A stretch of DNA of 64,000 bases from an uncultured beta proteobacterium (GTDB taxonomy: Bacteria > Pseudomonadota > Gammaproteobacteria > Burkholderiales > Burkholderiaceae), in the NCBI GenBank assembly GCA_903900805.1, contig CAIUOP010000055.1:43026-107025 (forward strand), read 5' to 3'. Shown one piece after another: positions 10,123-19,201 of this stretch. Position 1 is the first letter of the stretch, and each line of letters begins with the position of its first letter. The notes under the pieces are model-generated. The model saw nothing but the letters and a program-made list of their open reading frames with translations, was not told the DNA's origin and ran no database searches. The position numbers and the translations under genes were made by a program.

Positions 10123-10470
10123 ATGAAACCTGGCATTCACCCCGAATATCGTGAAATCGTCTTCGTAGACGTTTCTAATAACTTCAGCTTCAAGACTCGC
10201 TCCACTATGTCTACTAAAGAGACAATCAAGTGGGAAGATGGCAAGGAATATCCATTGTCCAAGATCGAGACTTCATCTGAATCACACCCTTTCTACACTG
10301 GCACCCAAAAAATCATGGATACCGCTGGTCGTGTTGAGAAATTCCGTCAGAAATTTGGTACCAAAGCAGTTGCTAAGTCTACCGGTGATGGCGCTGCTAA
10401 AACAGCAGAGAAAAAAGCTGCTGCTGCAGAAGCTAAAGCTGCTGCAAAGCCAGCGAAGAAGAAGGCTTAA
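10123..10470 (+). CDS. rpmE2: Ribosomal protein bL31 type B, with Lys/Ala tail
   Basis: 115 residues from ATG at 10123 (AGGA ribosome site 7 nt upstream). A longer open frame reaches back to 9988, but it has no ribosome site or homology there and is rejected. The core '[16 protein letters not shown]' through '[17 protein letters not shown]' is L31 of the zinc-free, cysteine-lacking type B, which replaces the zinc form in the 50S subunit when zinc is scarce. The usual length is about 85-90 residues. Here a tail of about 25 residues made of Ala and Lys is added, which is odd but basic and compatible with rRNA binding. Confidence 0.92.
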   Translation: MKPGIHPEYREIVFVDVSNNFSFKTRSTMSTKETIKWEDGKEYPLSKIETSSESHPFYTGTQKIMDTAGRVEKFRQKFGTKAVAKSTGDGAAKTAEKKAAAAEAKAAAKPAKKKA

Positions 10471-10519
10471 TTCACTTCAAATCGTAGGGTATGTGAAATA
10501 CCTACTCTGCGAGATAATC

Positions 10520-10545
10520 AAGGCAGCATTTGCTGCCTTTTTTAT
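10520..10545 (+). terminator. Rho-independent terminator after rpmE2
   Basis: The stem aaggcagc / gctgcctt has a 4-nt loop (attt) and is followed by TTTTTTATTTTTG. Confidence 0.88.
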
Positions 10546-10570
10546 TTTTGTTTTTGCTTAAATAGAGTTC

Positions 10571-12289
10571 ATGGTCAAACTAACCGCCGCTGCCACTAAA
10601 TCCATTCCGCGCTTCATTATTTTTGCGCTGACATTGGTTTACGGTTTTGTGGGCCTCTTCTTTCGCGATCCTTGGAAAAATGAGGATGCCATTGGCTTTG
10701 GTGGCATGTGGACTTTATTTCGCGGTAATTCTGTCGATTGGATTGTTCCGCATATTGCTGGACGTGATGCTTCTTTAGGAGCACCGCTGCCCTATTGGAT
10801 GGGCGCCGCTCTCATTGAATTATTTGGGTCCTGGATTGGTGCTGCTAATGCTGCACGCTTATATTCTGCAATTTGCTTTTTCTCTGCTGCTGTAGCAATT
10901 TGGTATGCCACCTACCTTCTAGGTCGTCGTCGCGAGGTGCAGCCTATGGCATTTGCTGTTGGTGGTCAACCTGATTTGAAGAGCTACGGAATGACCCTAG
11001 CAGATGGTGCGCTACTCATCTTCTTAGCTTGCGTTGGTCTTGCTCAACGTGCCCATGAAACTACGCCTATGATGGCTCAACTGATGGGCATTAGCATCGT
11101 TCTCTATGGAACTGTACGGGGCTTAGATAAGCCATGGCAAGGTGGTTTGTGGACTGGTCTTGGTATAGCCATTGTTGCCCTGTCTAGCAATCTCACTTTA
11201 AGCCTAATCATCGTTAGCTCAACCATCATTGCTGTATTAGCAAGCAATGCCAAGTTACGTTTTCGCTGGACATTAACGAGTACTGTTTTAGGTTTAATTG
11301 GTTTTGCTATTTGGCCGATGATTTGGTATTTAGCTGACCTTCCAGTGCATTTACGCCACGTCGCCGAAGAGGGCTGGCGCAACATTCCACAAATGCGCGC
11401 CACCCCTTCAATTGAATCACTTGGCTTTTTAAGTGTGAACTTCTGGGCTTATGCATGGCCTGTTTGGCCCCTTGCAATCATTTCATTAGCTCACTGGGGT
11501 CGCGTAAAAGAAGGTGGCGCTTGGCGCGCCCCCCATCTTTGCATTCCACTTAGCTTATTTATTGGTAGCTTAATTTATGTTTTATTCCGCCTGGAAGCAA
11601 ACGAACATGATTTAATGATCTTAATTCCGAGCCTTGCGATTATTGCCGCATTTAGTCTGCCCGTTTTAAAACGCAGCATGATTAGCTTTATTGATTGGTT
11701 CGCAATGTTTAGCTTCACCATCATTGCTATAGCCATTTGGGTAATTTGGTTGGCAAAAATAACAGGTTATCCAGAATCAACTGCTGCTAACATCACTCGC
11801 CTGCTGCCAGGATTTACATTTCAATTTAACTTCCTCGCTTTTTTTGTAGCAATAGTGATTACTGGTGCATGGCTTGCAGTTGTCCGTTGGAGAACTTCGC
11901 GTGCTCCTAAAGAAATCTGGCGCTGCCTCATCATCTCTGCGTCTGGCACAACCTTGATGTGGGTACTATTGATGACACTATGGTTGCCCACCATTAACTA
12001 TGCCAAAACCTATCGTCAAGTCGCTGCGCGTCTTTCACAGGTAGTGCCTTCTGGTGCTGGTTGCGTTAATACAAGCAATATCGGCGATGCCCAACTTGCC
12101 TCTTTTAGCTATTTTACTAAGCTCACTTTGCGTGATGACTCTAATTGCCCGTGGATGTTGACACATAATCAATCTGAAGCCAAAGCATACGCAAAGCTCA
12201 ATAAGAAAAAACTACAATTACTTTGGGAAGACCGTCGTGCAGCTGACCGTGATGAACGCTTGCGTCTTTACGAAGTTATCCCGGAATAA
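10571..12289 (+). CDS. GT39/ArnT-like polytopic glycosyltransferase
   Basis: 572 residues with about 11-12 hydrophobic helices. The N-terminal motif 'FRDPWKNEDA' (32-40) sits in the first extracytoplasmic loop, where GT39/ArnT/PMT enzymes carry their acidic catalytic residues (here E38-D39). The C-terminal soluble part (about 480-572) contains two cysteines and would face the periplasm. The family moves a sugar from a polyprenyl-phosphate donor to lipid A or other envelope targets. Donor and acceptor are unknown here. The next gene, a MATE exporter, starts 3 bp after the stop, so the two are probably co-transcribed. Confidence 0.75.
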   Translation: MVKLTAAATKSIPRFIIFALTLVYGFVGLFFRDPWKNEDAIGFGGMWTLFRGNSVDWIVPHIAGRDASLGAPLPYWMGAALIELFGSWIGAANAARLYSAICFFSAAVAIWYATYLLGRRREVQPMAFAVGGQPDLKSYGMTLADGALLIFLACVGLAQRAHETTPMMAQLMGISIVLYGTVRGLDKPWQGGLWTGLGIAIVALSSNLTLSLIIVSSTIIAVLASNAKLRFRWTLTSTVLGLIGFAIWPMIWYLADLPVHLRHVAEEGWRNIPQMRATPSIESLGFLSVNFWAYAWPVWPLAIISLAHWGRVKEGGAWRAPHLCIPLSLFIGSLIYVLFRLEANEHDLMILIPSLAIIAAFSLPVLKRSMISFIDWFAMFSFTIIAIAIWVIWLAKITGYPESTAANITRLLPGFTFQFNFLAFFVAIVITGAWLAVVRWRTSRAPKEIWRCLIISASGTTLMWVLLMTLWLPTINYAKTYRQVAARLSQVVPSGAGCVNTSNIGDAQLASFSYFTKLTLRDDSNCPWMLTHNQSEAKAYAKLNKKKLQLLWEDRRAADRDERLRLYEVIPE

Positions 12290-12292
12290 ATA

Positions 12293-13684
12293 GTGCTGCA
12301 CTTTAAACTATCGCGCCTGCGCGAAGATGTTCCTGCTTTGCTCAAACTTACTGGCCCCCTACTCATTGGTCAGTTAGCAGTAATTGCATTTGGTGTATTA
12401 GATACTGCTATGACAGCACGCTACTCTGCCGAAGACTTAGCTGCATTAGCAATGGCCTCTGCAATATTTATCAGTGTTTATGTTGGCCTCACTGGAGTAG
12501 TTTCTGCCCTTGCCCCAATTGCTGGGCAACTTTTTGGTGCTAAACGTTATTCTGAGATCGGTGAAGAAGTAAGGCAAGCTACTTGGCTTGCACTAGGCCT
12601 CACTATTCTTGGCTGCTTGATTTTGACTAATGCAGATCATGTGCTGGCTATCTCGCGCGTTAGCCCAGATATTGAAGGTAAAGCAAGGTTGTATCTGAAT
12701 ATTCTAGCCATTGGATTACCTGCCAGTATGGTGATGCGTGTCTTGATCGCCTTCCATAACGCCGTATCTCGCCCTGCCGTCATTACTGTCATTCAGCTTA
12801 TTGGCTTAGGGCTAAAGCTACCCCTGAACTTACTCTTTATCTATGGTGGCTTTGGGATTGAAGGTATGGGCGGCCCTGGATGTGCAGTAGCTACCGTCAT
12901 CATTAACTGGACCTGGATGCTCTTGACTCTAGGATTTGTTCTCTTTGATCGCTTCTATAAACCCTTTGAAATCTTTATCCGTTTTAGCATGCCCAATTGG
13001 CAGCGTATCTGGACGCTATTAAAGCTGGGGGCCCCGATTGGCTTTAGCTATTTGATTGAAGTGACTTCATTTACTTTCATGTCACTCTTTATTGCGCGCC
13101 TAGGCACCACTGCATTAGCCGGACATCAAATTGTTGCGAATCTAGGTACTGTGATTTATATGGTGCCACTCTCCCTCTCGATTGCAACTATGACTTTAGT
13201 GTCCCAGTCTATTGGTGCAAATAAGCCAGAACGTGCCGAGGAGATTGGTTGGTCATCTGTCTTTTTCACGACCGCTACCTGCATCACAATTGGTATTGCA
13301 GTATGGGTCTTCAGAATGCAGTTATTAGACTTATACGATCCACCAGCAGAGGTGAAAGCCTTTGCGATCCCTCTCTTTTTGTTTATTGCCTTCTACCAAG
13401 TCTTTGATGCCTTGCAAGTGACCGCCGCATTTATTCTACGGGCTTATCGCATTGCCTTTTGGCCCATGTTGATCTACGCTGGATCATTGTGGGGAGTTGG
13501 CCTTGGTGGTGGATACCTCCTGGGCTTTAATGTCTTTGGCAATGTGCCCAACATCTTGCAAGGCGCTAATGGCTTTTGGGCTAGTAACAGCATCAGCCTT
13601 GGATTAGCCGCCTGTCTTTTGCTCTATCTCTTTAGAAAAACAGCGGAGCGCTATGAAAAAACGCATCCGCCACTTGTCCTATAA
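12293..13684 (+). CDS. MATE-family efflux transporter (NorM-like)
   Basis: 463 residues, about 12 membrane helices in two MatE repeats (roughly 15-175 and 240-400). The family motif region 'GQLAVIAFGVLDTAMTARYS' near the N terminus is recognisable. MATE proteins export cationic drugs or metabolites using Na+ or H+ gradients. The start is GTG at 12293, placed 3 bp after the upstream stop, so coupling to the glycosyltransferase gene is likely. The substrate is unknown. Confidence 0.9.
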   Translation: MLHFKLSRLREDVPALLKLTGPLLIGQLAVIAFGVLDTAMTARYSAEDLAALAMASAIFISVYVGLTGVVSALAPIAGQLFGAKRYSEIGEEVRQATWLALGLTILGCLILTNADHVLAISRVSPDIEGKARLYLNILAIGLPASMVMRVLIAFHNAVSRPAVITVIQLIGLGLKLPLNLLFIYGGFGIEGMGGPGCAVATVIINWTWMLLTLGFVLFDRFYKPFEIFIRFSMPNWQRIWTLLKLGAPIGFSYLIEVTSFTFMSLFIARLGTTALAGHQIVANLGTVIYMVPLSLSIATMTLVSQSIGANKPERAEEIGWSSVFFTTATCITIGIAVWVFRMQLLDLYDPPAEVKAFAIPLFLFIAFYQVFDALQVTAAFILRAYRIAFWPMLIYAGSLWGVGLGGGYLLGFNVFGNVPNILQGANGFWASNSISLGLAACLLLYLFRKTAERYEKTHPPLVL

Positions 13685-13710
13685 AAGAGTTTTAGAAGTC
13701 TGCTAACTTC

Positions 13711-14748
13711 TTACTTATAAACTTTTAAAGTAGCAGCGTCATCATCGATACGGCGCTTAAGATTGCGCTCATAACCAGCTGATCCTGGATTATTGGTAAT
13801 GAAATTTTGTGCCGCCAAGTTCTTACGCACATCTTCTGCCAAATCTAAAGACGCTAACTTCATTAGCTTTGCCTTGCTAGCTTTAAAGTTATTATCTTTG
13901 CCATCAATACGTACCTCTTTGCCATCACCTGAGGCAATGAAGGAAGCAATAATTTGATTGGTCTGTGTGTCGACCACATTAAAATCGACAGTCACTTCTA
14001 GTATCACCTGTTGCGAACTAGATCTAGTGCCTGGAATGTCATCTGTGTTATCCGTTACCGATACTTCCGTCAAAACACCATAGAGAACATAGTTAGCATC
14101 AGGAAAATCACCTGCCTTAATGCGCTGGACAATATCAAAATACTCATCGCCTTGGTTTGGCATCGCTACTGTTGACTTCGCTTGCACGACTTTGTAACCA
14201 GATTGGATGAGTAGTCCACGAATGGGATTAGCTAGGTAACGCAACTCACCGTATTCCATCTTGCTCTCATAGCCTGACTTCTTAGAGCTTTGTGTTTCTG
14301 AATCAGAGCTATTGCTAGATGCTTGAGGATCTACTGGAGTTACCACTGGGGCAGTTGACGCTGGATCCGCTAGGTTGGTGAATTTCACTGGGAATTGCGA
14401 AGAATTTGCTCCACCCGTTAAAGCTGACGCATCTGCCTTATCAGCGTCTACCGGAATTGTCTTTGGGGCAATAGTTGAAGTGATATTGTTATTTGTTTTA
14501 TGACGGGTCTCTTCAATAAAGACTAAGTTCTTACCTTCTTTTTTGAAATAAATATCCGTTACTGCGATTGACTTAGCCTCTGCCTTAAGTCCATCGGCAT
14601 TAATCACTGGGTTCTTCGGTGGGTCTGCTGGCACCTTGCCAACAATCGCTTGGTCGGGCACTACTGCAGGGGGTTTAGAAGCACAGCCAGCCAATAAGAC
14701 TAGGCTTGCTACCGCACAAAGTAGAAACGTTTTTTTAAGCAATGGCAT
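13711..14748 (-). CDS. Lipoprotein, CsgG/LpoB-like C-terminal half
   Basis: 345 residues from ATG 14748, preceded by AAGGA. A 21-codon upstream extension of the frame is rejected because it overlaps the previous gene and spoils the signal peptide. The lipobox L-A-G-C puts the lipidated cysteine at 22. Residues about 120-170 are Ser/Pro/Asn-rich linker. The C-terminal half contains 'DANYVLYGVLTEVSV' and 'FNVVDTQTNQIIASF', the alternating strand pattern of CsgG/LpoB-type proteins; this fold call is inference. It is fourth and last in a minus-strand operon of lipoproteins, 16 bp after the lpoB-like gene. Confidence 0.65.
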   Translation of the reverse strand: MPLLKKTFLLCAVASLVLLAGCASKPPAVVPDQAIVGKVPADPPKNPVINADGLKAEAKSIAVTDIYFKKEGKNLVFIEETRHKTNNNITSTIAPKTIPVDADKADASALTGGANSSQFPVKFTNLADPASTAPVVTPVDPQASSNSSDSETQSSKKSGYESKMEYGELRYLANPIRGLLIQSGYKVVQAKSTVAMPNQGDEYFDIVQRIKAGDFPDANYVLYGVLTEVSVTDNTDDIPGTRSSSQQVILEVTVDFNVVDTQTNQIIASFIASGDGKEVRIDGKDNNFKASKAKLMKLASLDLAEDVRKNLAAQNFITNNPGSAGYERNLKRRIDDDAATLKVYK

Positions 14749-14764
14749 TAATTGACATCCTTCA

Positions 14765-15361
14765 TTAGCGAGTTGCAGTCTTACGAATCTCTTTTTCATC
14801 AGCCCACTCAAGTAAGCCTGATTCGTTATTAATGAGATTTAAGTTAAAGACGTAGTAGACATCTTTTACATCCTTAGTATTTTTCACAATAGATGCGATA
14901 GATCCTTCGATACGATATTGTGCGCCTTGCATATTGCCAGTTTTAGCAATCGTGCTGTTTTTATAAAGGCCTGATTGATTCTGGCGCTTCAACTCATCGG
15001 TTTGGTTTTGCATTTCAGTCACGCTAACTGCAAAGCGCACTTGGCCACTCTTCATCAATTGGGTGCGGATCTTATCAGTGATCACGCGCGTATCAATATA
15101 TTCAGAGGTCTTATTCTTCACGTCTGCCAAAGTGACAATTGGAGCATCCTTACTTCCTGAGATTGCTTTTGATTGAAGCAGTGATCTTGTCATGGCTTCG
15201 GCAATCATTTGCAGATCAGTTGAGCCGTAGTTAGCATTGACAGTCTCAACAGCCTTGGCGTCGCCATAGCGCACTTGCGGACCTGAGCAAGCTGCCAGCA
15301 AAACTGTAGACATTGCAAATATAGATAAGTGGATAGTTTTAGTGTGCATTTTCATGATCAT
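14765..15361 (-). CDS. lpoB: LpoB-like penicillin-binding-protein activator lipoprotein
   Basis: 198 residues. The signal peptide ends in lipobox L-L-A-A-C25. The mature part matches the LpoB (COG3417) pattern: 'STDLQMIAEAMTRSLLQS', 'VKNKTSEYIDTR', 'GAQYRIEGSIASI' and a terminal 'GLLEWADEKEIRK'. In enterobacteria LpoB is an outer-membrane lipoprotein that activates PBP1b. A ycfL homologue lies directly upstream, as in E. coli (ycfL-ycfM), which supports the call. Any of three nearby ATG codons (15361, 15355, 15349) could be the start, and none has a strong ribosome site. Whether this PBP1 is regulated the same way here is not known. Confidence 0.8.
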   Translation of the reverse strand: MIMKMHTKTIHLSIFAMSTVLLAACSGPQVRYGDAKAVETVNANYGSTDLQMIAEAMTRSLLQSKAISGSKDAPIVTLADVKNKTSEYIDTRVITDKIRTQLMKSGQVRFAVSVTEMQNQTDELKRQNQSGLYKNSTIAKTGNMQGAQYRIEGSIASIVKNTKDVKDVYYVFNLNLINNESGLLEWADEKEIRKTATR

Positions 15362-15393
15362 TTTTCTATTAGCGATTAGGTTTACTCTGGGGT

Positions 15394-15750
15394 TTACTTA
15401 TATTGATTTAACTCAAAGCGGAAATCAGTAGCATCTGGTGTTGGCGCGATACCCATAATAACGGTCGACTGTCCCTTACCAATCGTCACTGGCTTCCAAG
15501 CCTCTTCATCGGTCACGGTCATACCATTCTTACCGATCCATTTAAAGCGATAAGCAACGAGGTTGGACTTACTATCGTTCAAAATAGTAACTTGCGCTGT
15601 CAGCACGCCATTACGCATCAAACTACGCATATCGGTAATCTGGATGCTATCGGTATCACCCATACGTACCGTCATATCTTTCATAGAAGGCGTTGAGCTA
15701 CAGGCGGCTAAAGTGATGGCTGCCAATAAGATCAATAGATATTTTTTCAT
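15394..15750 (-). CDS. ycfL: YcfL-family lipoprotein
   Basis: 118 residues. The signal peptide has lipobox L-A-A-C17, followed by a single beta-rich domain with 'VTILNDSKSNLVAYRFKWI' and a closing 'DATDFRFELNQYK', typical of YcfL (COG5633). The ribosome site AGGA lies 9 nt upstream of the ATG. It is second in the lipoprotein operon, 12 bp after the COG3014 gene and 32 bp before the lpoB-like gene. The biochemical role is unknown; the association with lpoB is conserved. Confidence 0.8.
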   Translation of the reverse strand: MKKYLLILLAAITLAACSSTPSMKDMTVRMGDTDSIQITDMRSLMRNGVLTAQVTILNDSKSNLVAYRFKWIGKNGMTVTDEEAWKPVTIGKGQSTVIMGIAPTPDATDFRFELNQYK

Positions 15751-15762
15751 TCTCGGTCTTTC

Positions 15763-17520
15763 CTAATTAAAAAGCTGCTGGAGGCTGTTGAGTAAATTGG
15801 GTGGCTCGTCAGGCTTCAACCCATCCATATTACTGCTTGCTGGGCTAGCTGCCGGGCTTATAGCTGGTGGCGTAACTACGGGCGCAGTTTCTGGCGGTGT
15901 AGCCGCCTCTTCTGACTTTGTGCCCCCAAAACTAAATAACTTCTTAAATCCATCAAAGGTACTATCTTTTGGCTTCACCCCTTCCGAGGCTGACTTAGGT
16001 TCTATCGCCACAGGATTACTAATTGTTTGAGGTGCAAGCACTTGAGGCATCGGAGGAAGTGCCGCTGGATCATTTGATGTCAATACAGTTGCTCTATTTC
16101 TGAACATGCGGATATAGACCACGTTATAACCTCCAATCAGATTGACTGTTTGGTTTTGGCTTACTCCGGATGGTAAAGTAAATTGGAGAACACTAGGACC
16201 AATTGGAAGACCCATTCTGGCCATATACGTTTGTGCTGGCAAAGTAGACCAATGACGCACATCAGTTATGTTAATAGCTTGTAGTCCATAACCAGTTAGC
16301 ATGCCTGCAATAGCGCCAATAATGGCAGCATTATTATTTTGATTGTTATTTCTTCTAGCCGCCTGTTGTGCAGCTTGGTCCGCCGTATATTGGGCCACTA
16401 ATGAAACTAGCGCCCTGCTGCTTGCTCTTAAGACATATCCTGGCATCTCATCCTTCAAATTCTTGCGTGCCATAGCATCAATATTGGTGACTAACTCTGG
16501 GTTGGCCATGCGATCACCAAGCTGCACAAAATTCGGGGTGAAGCGATCGCTCGATTTTTCAATTACTGGAAATGTGAGGGTGACCAGCTTGGGGCTACCG
16601 CTAACATTGAAAGATTGACTAATTCGATAGGGGCTAATTTTAGGCATATAACCCGTATCAATGATGATCAAGGTATCTGCAAAATTTTTTTTACCTTGGT
16701 TAGCAATATTAGAGTCTAGCTTTGCAATACTGGTCTTAAAGAAATTGACTGATGGTCGTAATTCAATTGCTAATCGATACCCAGGGGCTGCTAAGCTGGC
16801 CTCCCCTTGAGATTCATGGATAAAACCAGATAAGTAGTAAGCCGCAGGATTTTGATAAGAGTTTTTCAGACTACGCGTTTCTTCATCATCCAATAAATTA
16901 ATGGGGTAGCCATTAATATCTTCGATCCGACTAGTCGCACCTCTTGTTTTTTGATTATTTTGTTGCTCTAACTCTACCTTGGAGACCGCAGCAACCTTAC
17001 TCTGAATCAGTTCCTCGATGACTTTTTCTCGTTGCGCCATTTTCTTGGCCTCAACCATGGCATCGTTCCAGCGACCTTGCGATAAATGATTTAATGCAAT
17101 CGTCTGACTTAAGAGACTAACTTCATATGGTTTTGGATCGTAATTACTACTAAAGCCTTCGGACAAGACGTATGAACTCATATCCGTAAAGGAGCGCTTA
17201 AGCTTATCGCTAGTCGAAATCTGCCATTGTTCAATCAATTGATCGGCTACCAATAAGTTTTTTGTGCTGTTGGGAATTTGACTTGGACCCTGAAGTCGCT
17301 GCACTTCACCTAGTTCTAAGTAATACAGCGTATTTTTATCTTTAAATACGCTCTGAATAGTGGCAGCAGTACTTTGCATGTCACCATGTTTGAACTGATC
17401 TTTTGACTCATTCATTTTGATCTGTTGATTTTGAGTTGCGCACCCAGCCAATAAGCAAGCACTAAGCATGAGGAAGACTAAGCCGAATTTAGAAAAGTCT
17501 AATGCTAAAAATTTAAGCAA
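15763..17520 (-). CDS. COG3014-family lipoprotein with TPR-like region
   Basis: 585 residues. TTG at 17520 opens a signal peptide with lipobox L-A-G-C27. A start at the ATG of residue 18 would leave too short an n-region, so TTG is preferred although its ribosome site is poor. Residues about 30-280 are helical, with 'YYLSGFIHESQGEASLAAPGYRLA' resembling a TPR pair. Residues 280-480 form a beta-rich domain with a Gly-rich hydrophobic stretch (about 400-425). The last 90 residues are Pro/Ala/Ser-rich. COG3014 genes are found next to ycfL/lpoB in several gammaproteobacteria; the function is unknown. It leads the operon. Confidence 0.72.
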   Translation of the reverse strand: MLKFLALDFSKFGLVFLMLSACLLAGCATQNQQIKMNESKDQFKHGDMQSTAATIQSVFKDKNTLYYLELGEVQRLQGPSQIPNSTKNLLVADQLIEQWQISTSDKLKRSFTDMSSYVLSEGFSSNYDPKPYEVSLLSQTIALNHLSQGRWNDAMVEAKKMAQREKVIEELIQSKVAAVSKVELEQQNNQKTRGATSRIEDINGYPINLLDDEETRSLKNSYQNPAAYYLSGFIHESQGEASLAAPGYRLAIELRPSVNFFKTSIAKLDSNIANQGKKNFADTLIIIDTGYMPKISPYRISQSFNVSGSPKLVTLTFPVIEKSSDRFTPNFVQLGDRMANPELVTNIDAMARKNLKDEMPGYVLRASSRALVSLVAQYTADQAAQQAARRNNNQNNNAAIIGAIAGMLTGYGLQAINITDVRHWSTLPAQTYMARMGLPIGPSVLQFTLPSGVSQNQTVNLIGGYNVVYIRMFRNRATVLTSNDPAALPPMPQVLAPQTISNPVAIEPKSASEGVKPKDSTFDGFKKLFSFGGTKSEEAATPPETAPVVTPPAISPAASPASSNMDGLKPDEPPNLLNSLQQLFN

Positions 17521-17636
17521 AATTAGCTGACTAAAAGGAGTGTGATTAATGGATTTTCAATCAAATATATTGGTTTTATAGCGTCTTAGCTATATAACGC
17601 TTTAGAACAAATCTAGGCTGACAAGAAAATCAGAAA

Positions 17637-18629
17637 TTATGGCTCTGCTTTAGCGCCAGACTGCTGAACCACTCTGCTCCACTTACGGGACTCTGCAGCA
17701 ATCAGTTGAGAGAGTTCTTTAGGGCTTCCAGGTGCAGGTTCTAGGCCGCCAGCCAAGAGTCTGTTTTTGACCTCTGGGTTTTCTAGGGCCTGTCTAGTTA
17801 GCTGATTCAGACGTTTTTGAATAGCTGGCGGTAAATTTGCTGGCGCCATCAAAGAAAACCACGATACCGCTTCAAATCCAGGCAAACCTTGCTCGGCAAG
17901 TGTCGGAATTGCAGGGGCAGCGTATGAACGTTTTAGGGTGGTAACGCCTAAAGCCTGCACCTCTCCCGACTTAATTAAGGGTAATGATGAAGATAGATTA
18001 TCAAAGAGCATTGAAATACGTCCGCTGACTAAGTCTGGCAACGATTGAGCGCGTCCCTTGTAAGGGATGTGCCGAATATCAATACCTGCCATCTCTTTAA
18101 ATAATTCACCAGACATATGTAGTGAAGTGCCAACGCCTGAAGAACCAAAAGTCAATTGGTTTGGTTTGGCTTTTGCAAGCTCAATCAATTCATGAACATT
18201 GGTGACGCCCAACTGTTTATTCACAATCAATACATTGGGAGTGCTAGCCAAGAAGCTAATGGGCGTGAAATCCTTCACCGGATCAAAAGACATCTTTTCA
18301 TAAAGGGCACCATTAATCGAATGAATGCCCACGGTACCAATCAGTAATGTATAGCCATCTGGATCGCTCTTAGCAACTAAATCTGCCCCGATGTTGCCAC
18401 CGTAGCCTGGACGATTCTCAACAAGTACTGGCACACCAAGAGTTTGCTGCCAATTTTCGGCTAAGACTCGCGCGAGAATATCGGGCGCTCCCCCGGGGGT
18501 AAATGTCACGATGATCCGAATGGCCTGCTTAGGCCAAGCAGTCTTTACTTGCGAGTGCGCATTAGAAACGCCAAGCCAAATAAATGTAAGCACTAAGAGG
18601 CTCTTGATTAGCCTTGAAAATAGCATCAT
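17637..18629 (-). CDS. Bug/TctC-family solute-binding protein
   Basis: 330 residues. Signal peptide (1 to about 27), then the family core: 'WPKQAIRIIVTFTPGGAPD', 'VLVENRPGYGGNIGA', 'DPDGYTLLIGT', 'HIPYKGRAQSLPDLVSGRI' and 'PAIPTLAEQGLPGFE'. It binds a small carboxylate in the periplasm. No TctA/TctB genes lie nearby, so it is an orphan receptor, common in this group. It follows dsbB by 8 bp on the same strand and is probably co-transcribed, although the functions look unrelated. Confidence 0.9.
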   Translation of the reverse strand: MMLFSRLIKSLLVLTFIWLGVSNAHSQVKTAWPKQAIRIIVTFTPGGAPDILARVLAENWQQTLGVPVLVENRPGYGGNIGADLVAKSDPDGYTLLIGTVGIHSINGALYEKMSFDPVKDFTPISFLASTPNVLIVNKQLGVTNVHELIELAKAKPNQLTFGSSGVGTSLHMSGELFKEMAGIDIRHIPYKGRAQSLPDLVSGRISMLFDNLSSSLPLIKSGEVQALGVTTLKRSYAAPAIPTLAEQGLPGFEAVSWFSLMAPANLPPAIQKRLNQLTRQALENPEVKNRLLAGGLEPAPGSPKELSQLIAAESRKWSRVVQQSGAKAEP

Positions 18630-18637
18630 TGCCTAAG

Positions 18638-19201
18638 TTAAAAACCGAATCGGTTACGTAACCAAATCCAGCCCTCGTACTTCACCGGATCATCAGCGCA
18701 TGGACCGAGGCCACACTCTAGTAGGGTGGATATTAAATTACCCACTACTAGCAGGATAAAGATGATTACTAAAGCATTAGCAAAGATAGAGCGCGAACGC
18801 ACTTCACGATTTGGCAACATCAACAGAATAGCGAAGCCCAGCAATAAGCCTAAATAAGTAAGGAAGGCCCAAGTATAAAAATGGAGCTCTAGGAAGGTTG
18901 CACCAAATCCCTTATCCCCAGGTAGGATATGAAGCAGCACTTGACGCAAAGAAACCATCATTCCCAATAAGCCGCCAATGATGCCCCAACCATAATGTGC
19001 TGCGTGAGCACCACAGCGAATATTCAGAACTAAGGCAAAGCCAATGATGACAAACGCAATACGCTGCATTAAGCATAATGGACAAGGTAATTCACCAAAA
19101 TACAGTTGATCAACAAAGGCGTATGCCAAGACACCAATAACTGCAAGTAATGCCAGTTGATTACCAAGCGCAGCTAGAGAAGGAACAGAAATCTTACTCA
19201 C
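18638..19201 (-). CDS. dsbB: DsbB-like disulfide bond formation protein, five-helix variant
   Basis: 187 residues. The quinone-coupled redox pair C40-P-L-C43 and following Q-R motif after the first helix are as in DsbB, which reoxidises DsbA. Unlike classical DsbB, the loop between helices 3 and 4 has no cysteine. The second pair (C163, C168 in 'ECGLGPC') comes after what reads as a fifth helix at about 138-156. The start is GTG at 19201, overlapping the stop of the small upstream gene (GTGA), so the two are translationally coupled. The mechanism with the displaced pair is inference. Confidence 0.85.
   Translation of the reverse strand: MSKISVPSLAALGNQLALLAVIGVLAYAFVDQLYFGELPCPLCLMQRIAFVIIGFALVLNIRCGAHAAHYGWGIIGGLLGMMVSLRQVLLHILPGDKGFGATFLELHFYTWAFLTYLGLLLGFAILLMLPNREVRSRSIFANALVIIFILLVVGNLISTLLECGLGPCADDPVKYEGWIWLRNRFGF

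Noticed and set aside
14749..14811. Upstream extension of the CsgG/LpoB-like lipoprotein
   Set aside because: Overlaps the lpoB-like gene and would bury the lipoprotein signal peptide; the ATG 14748 has AAGGA.
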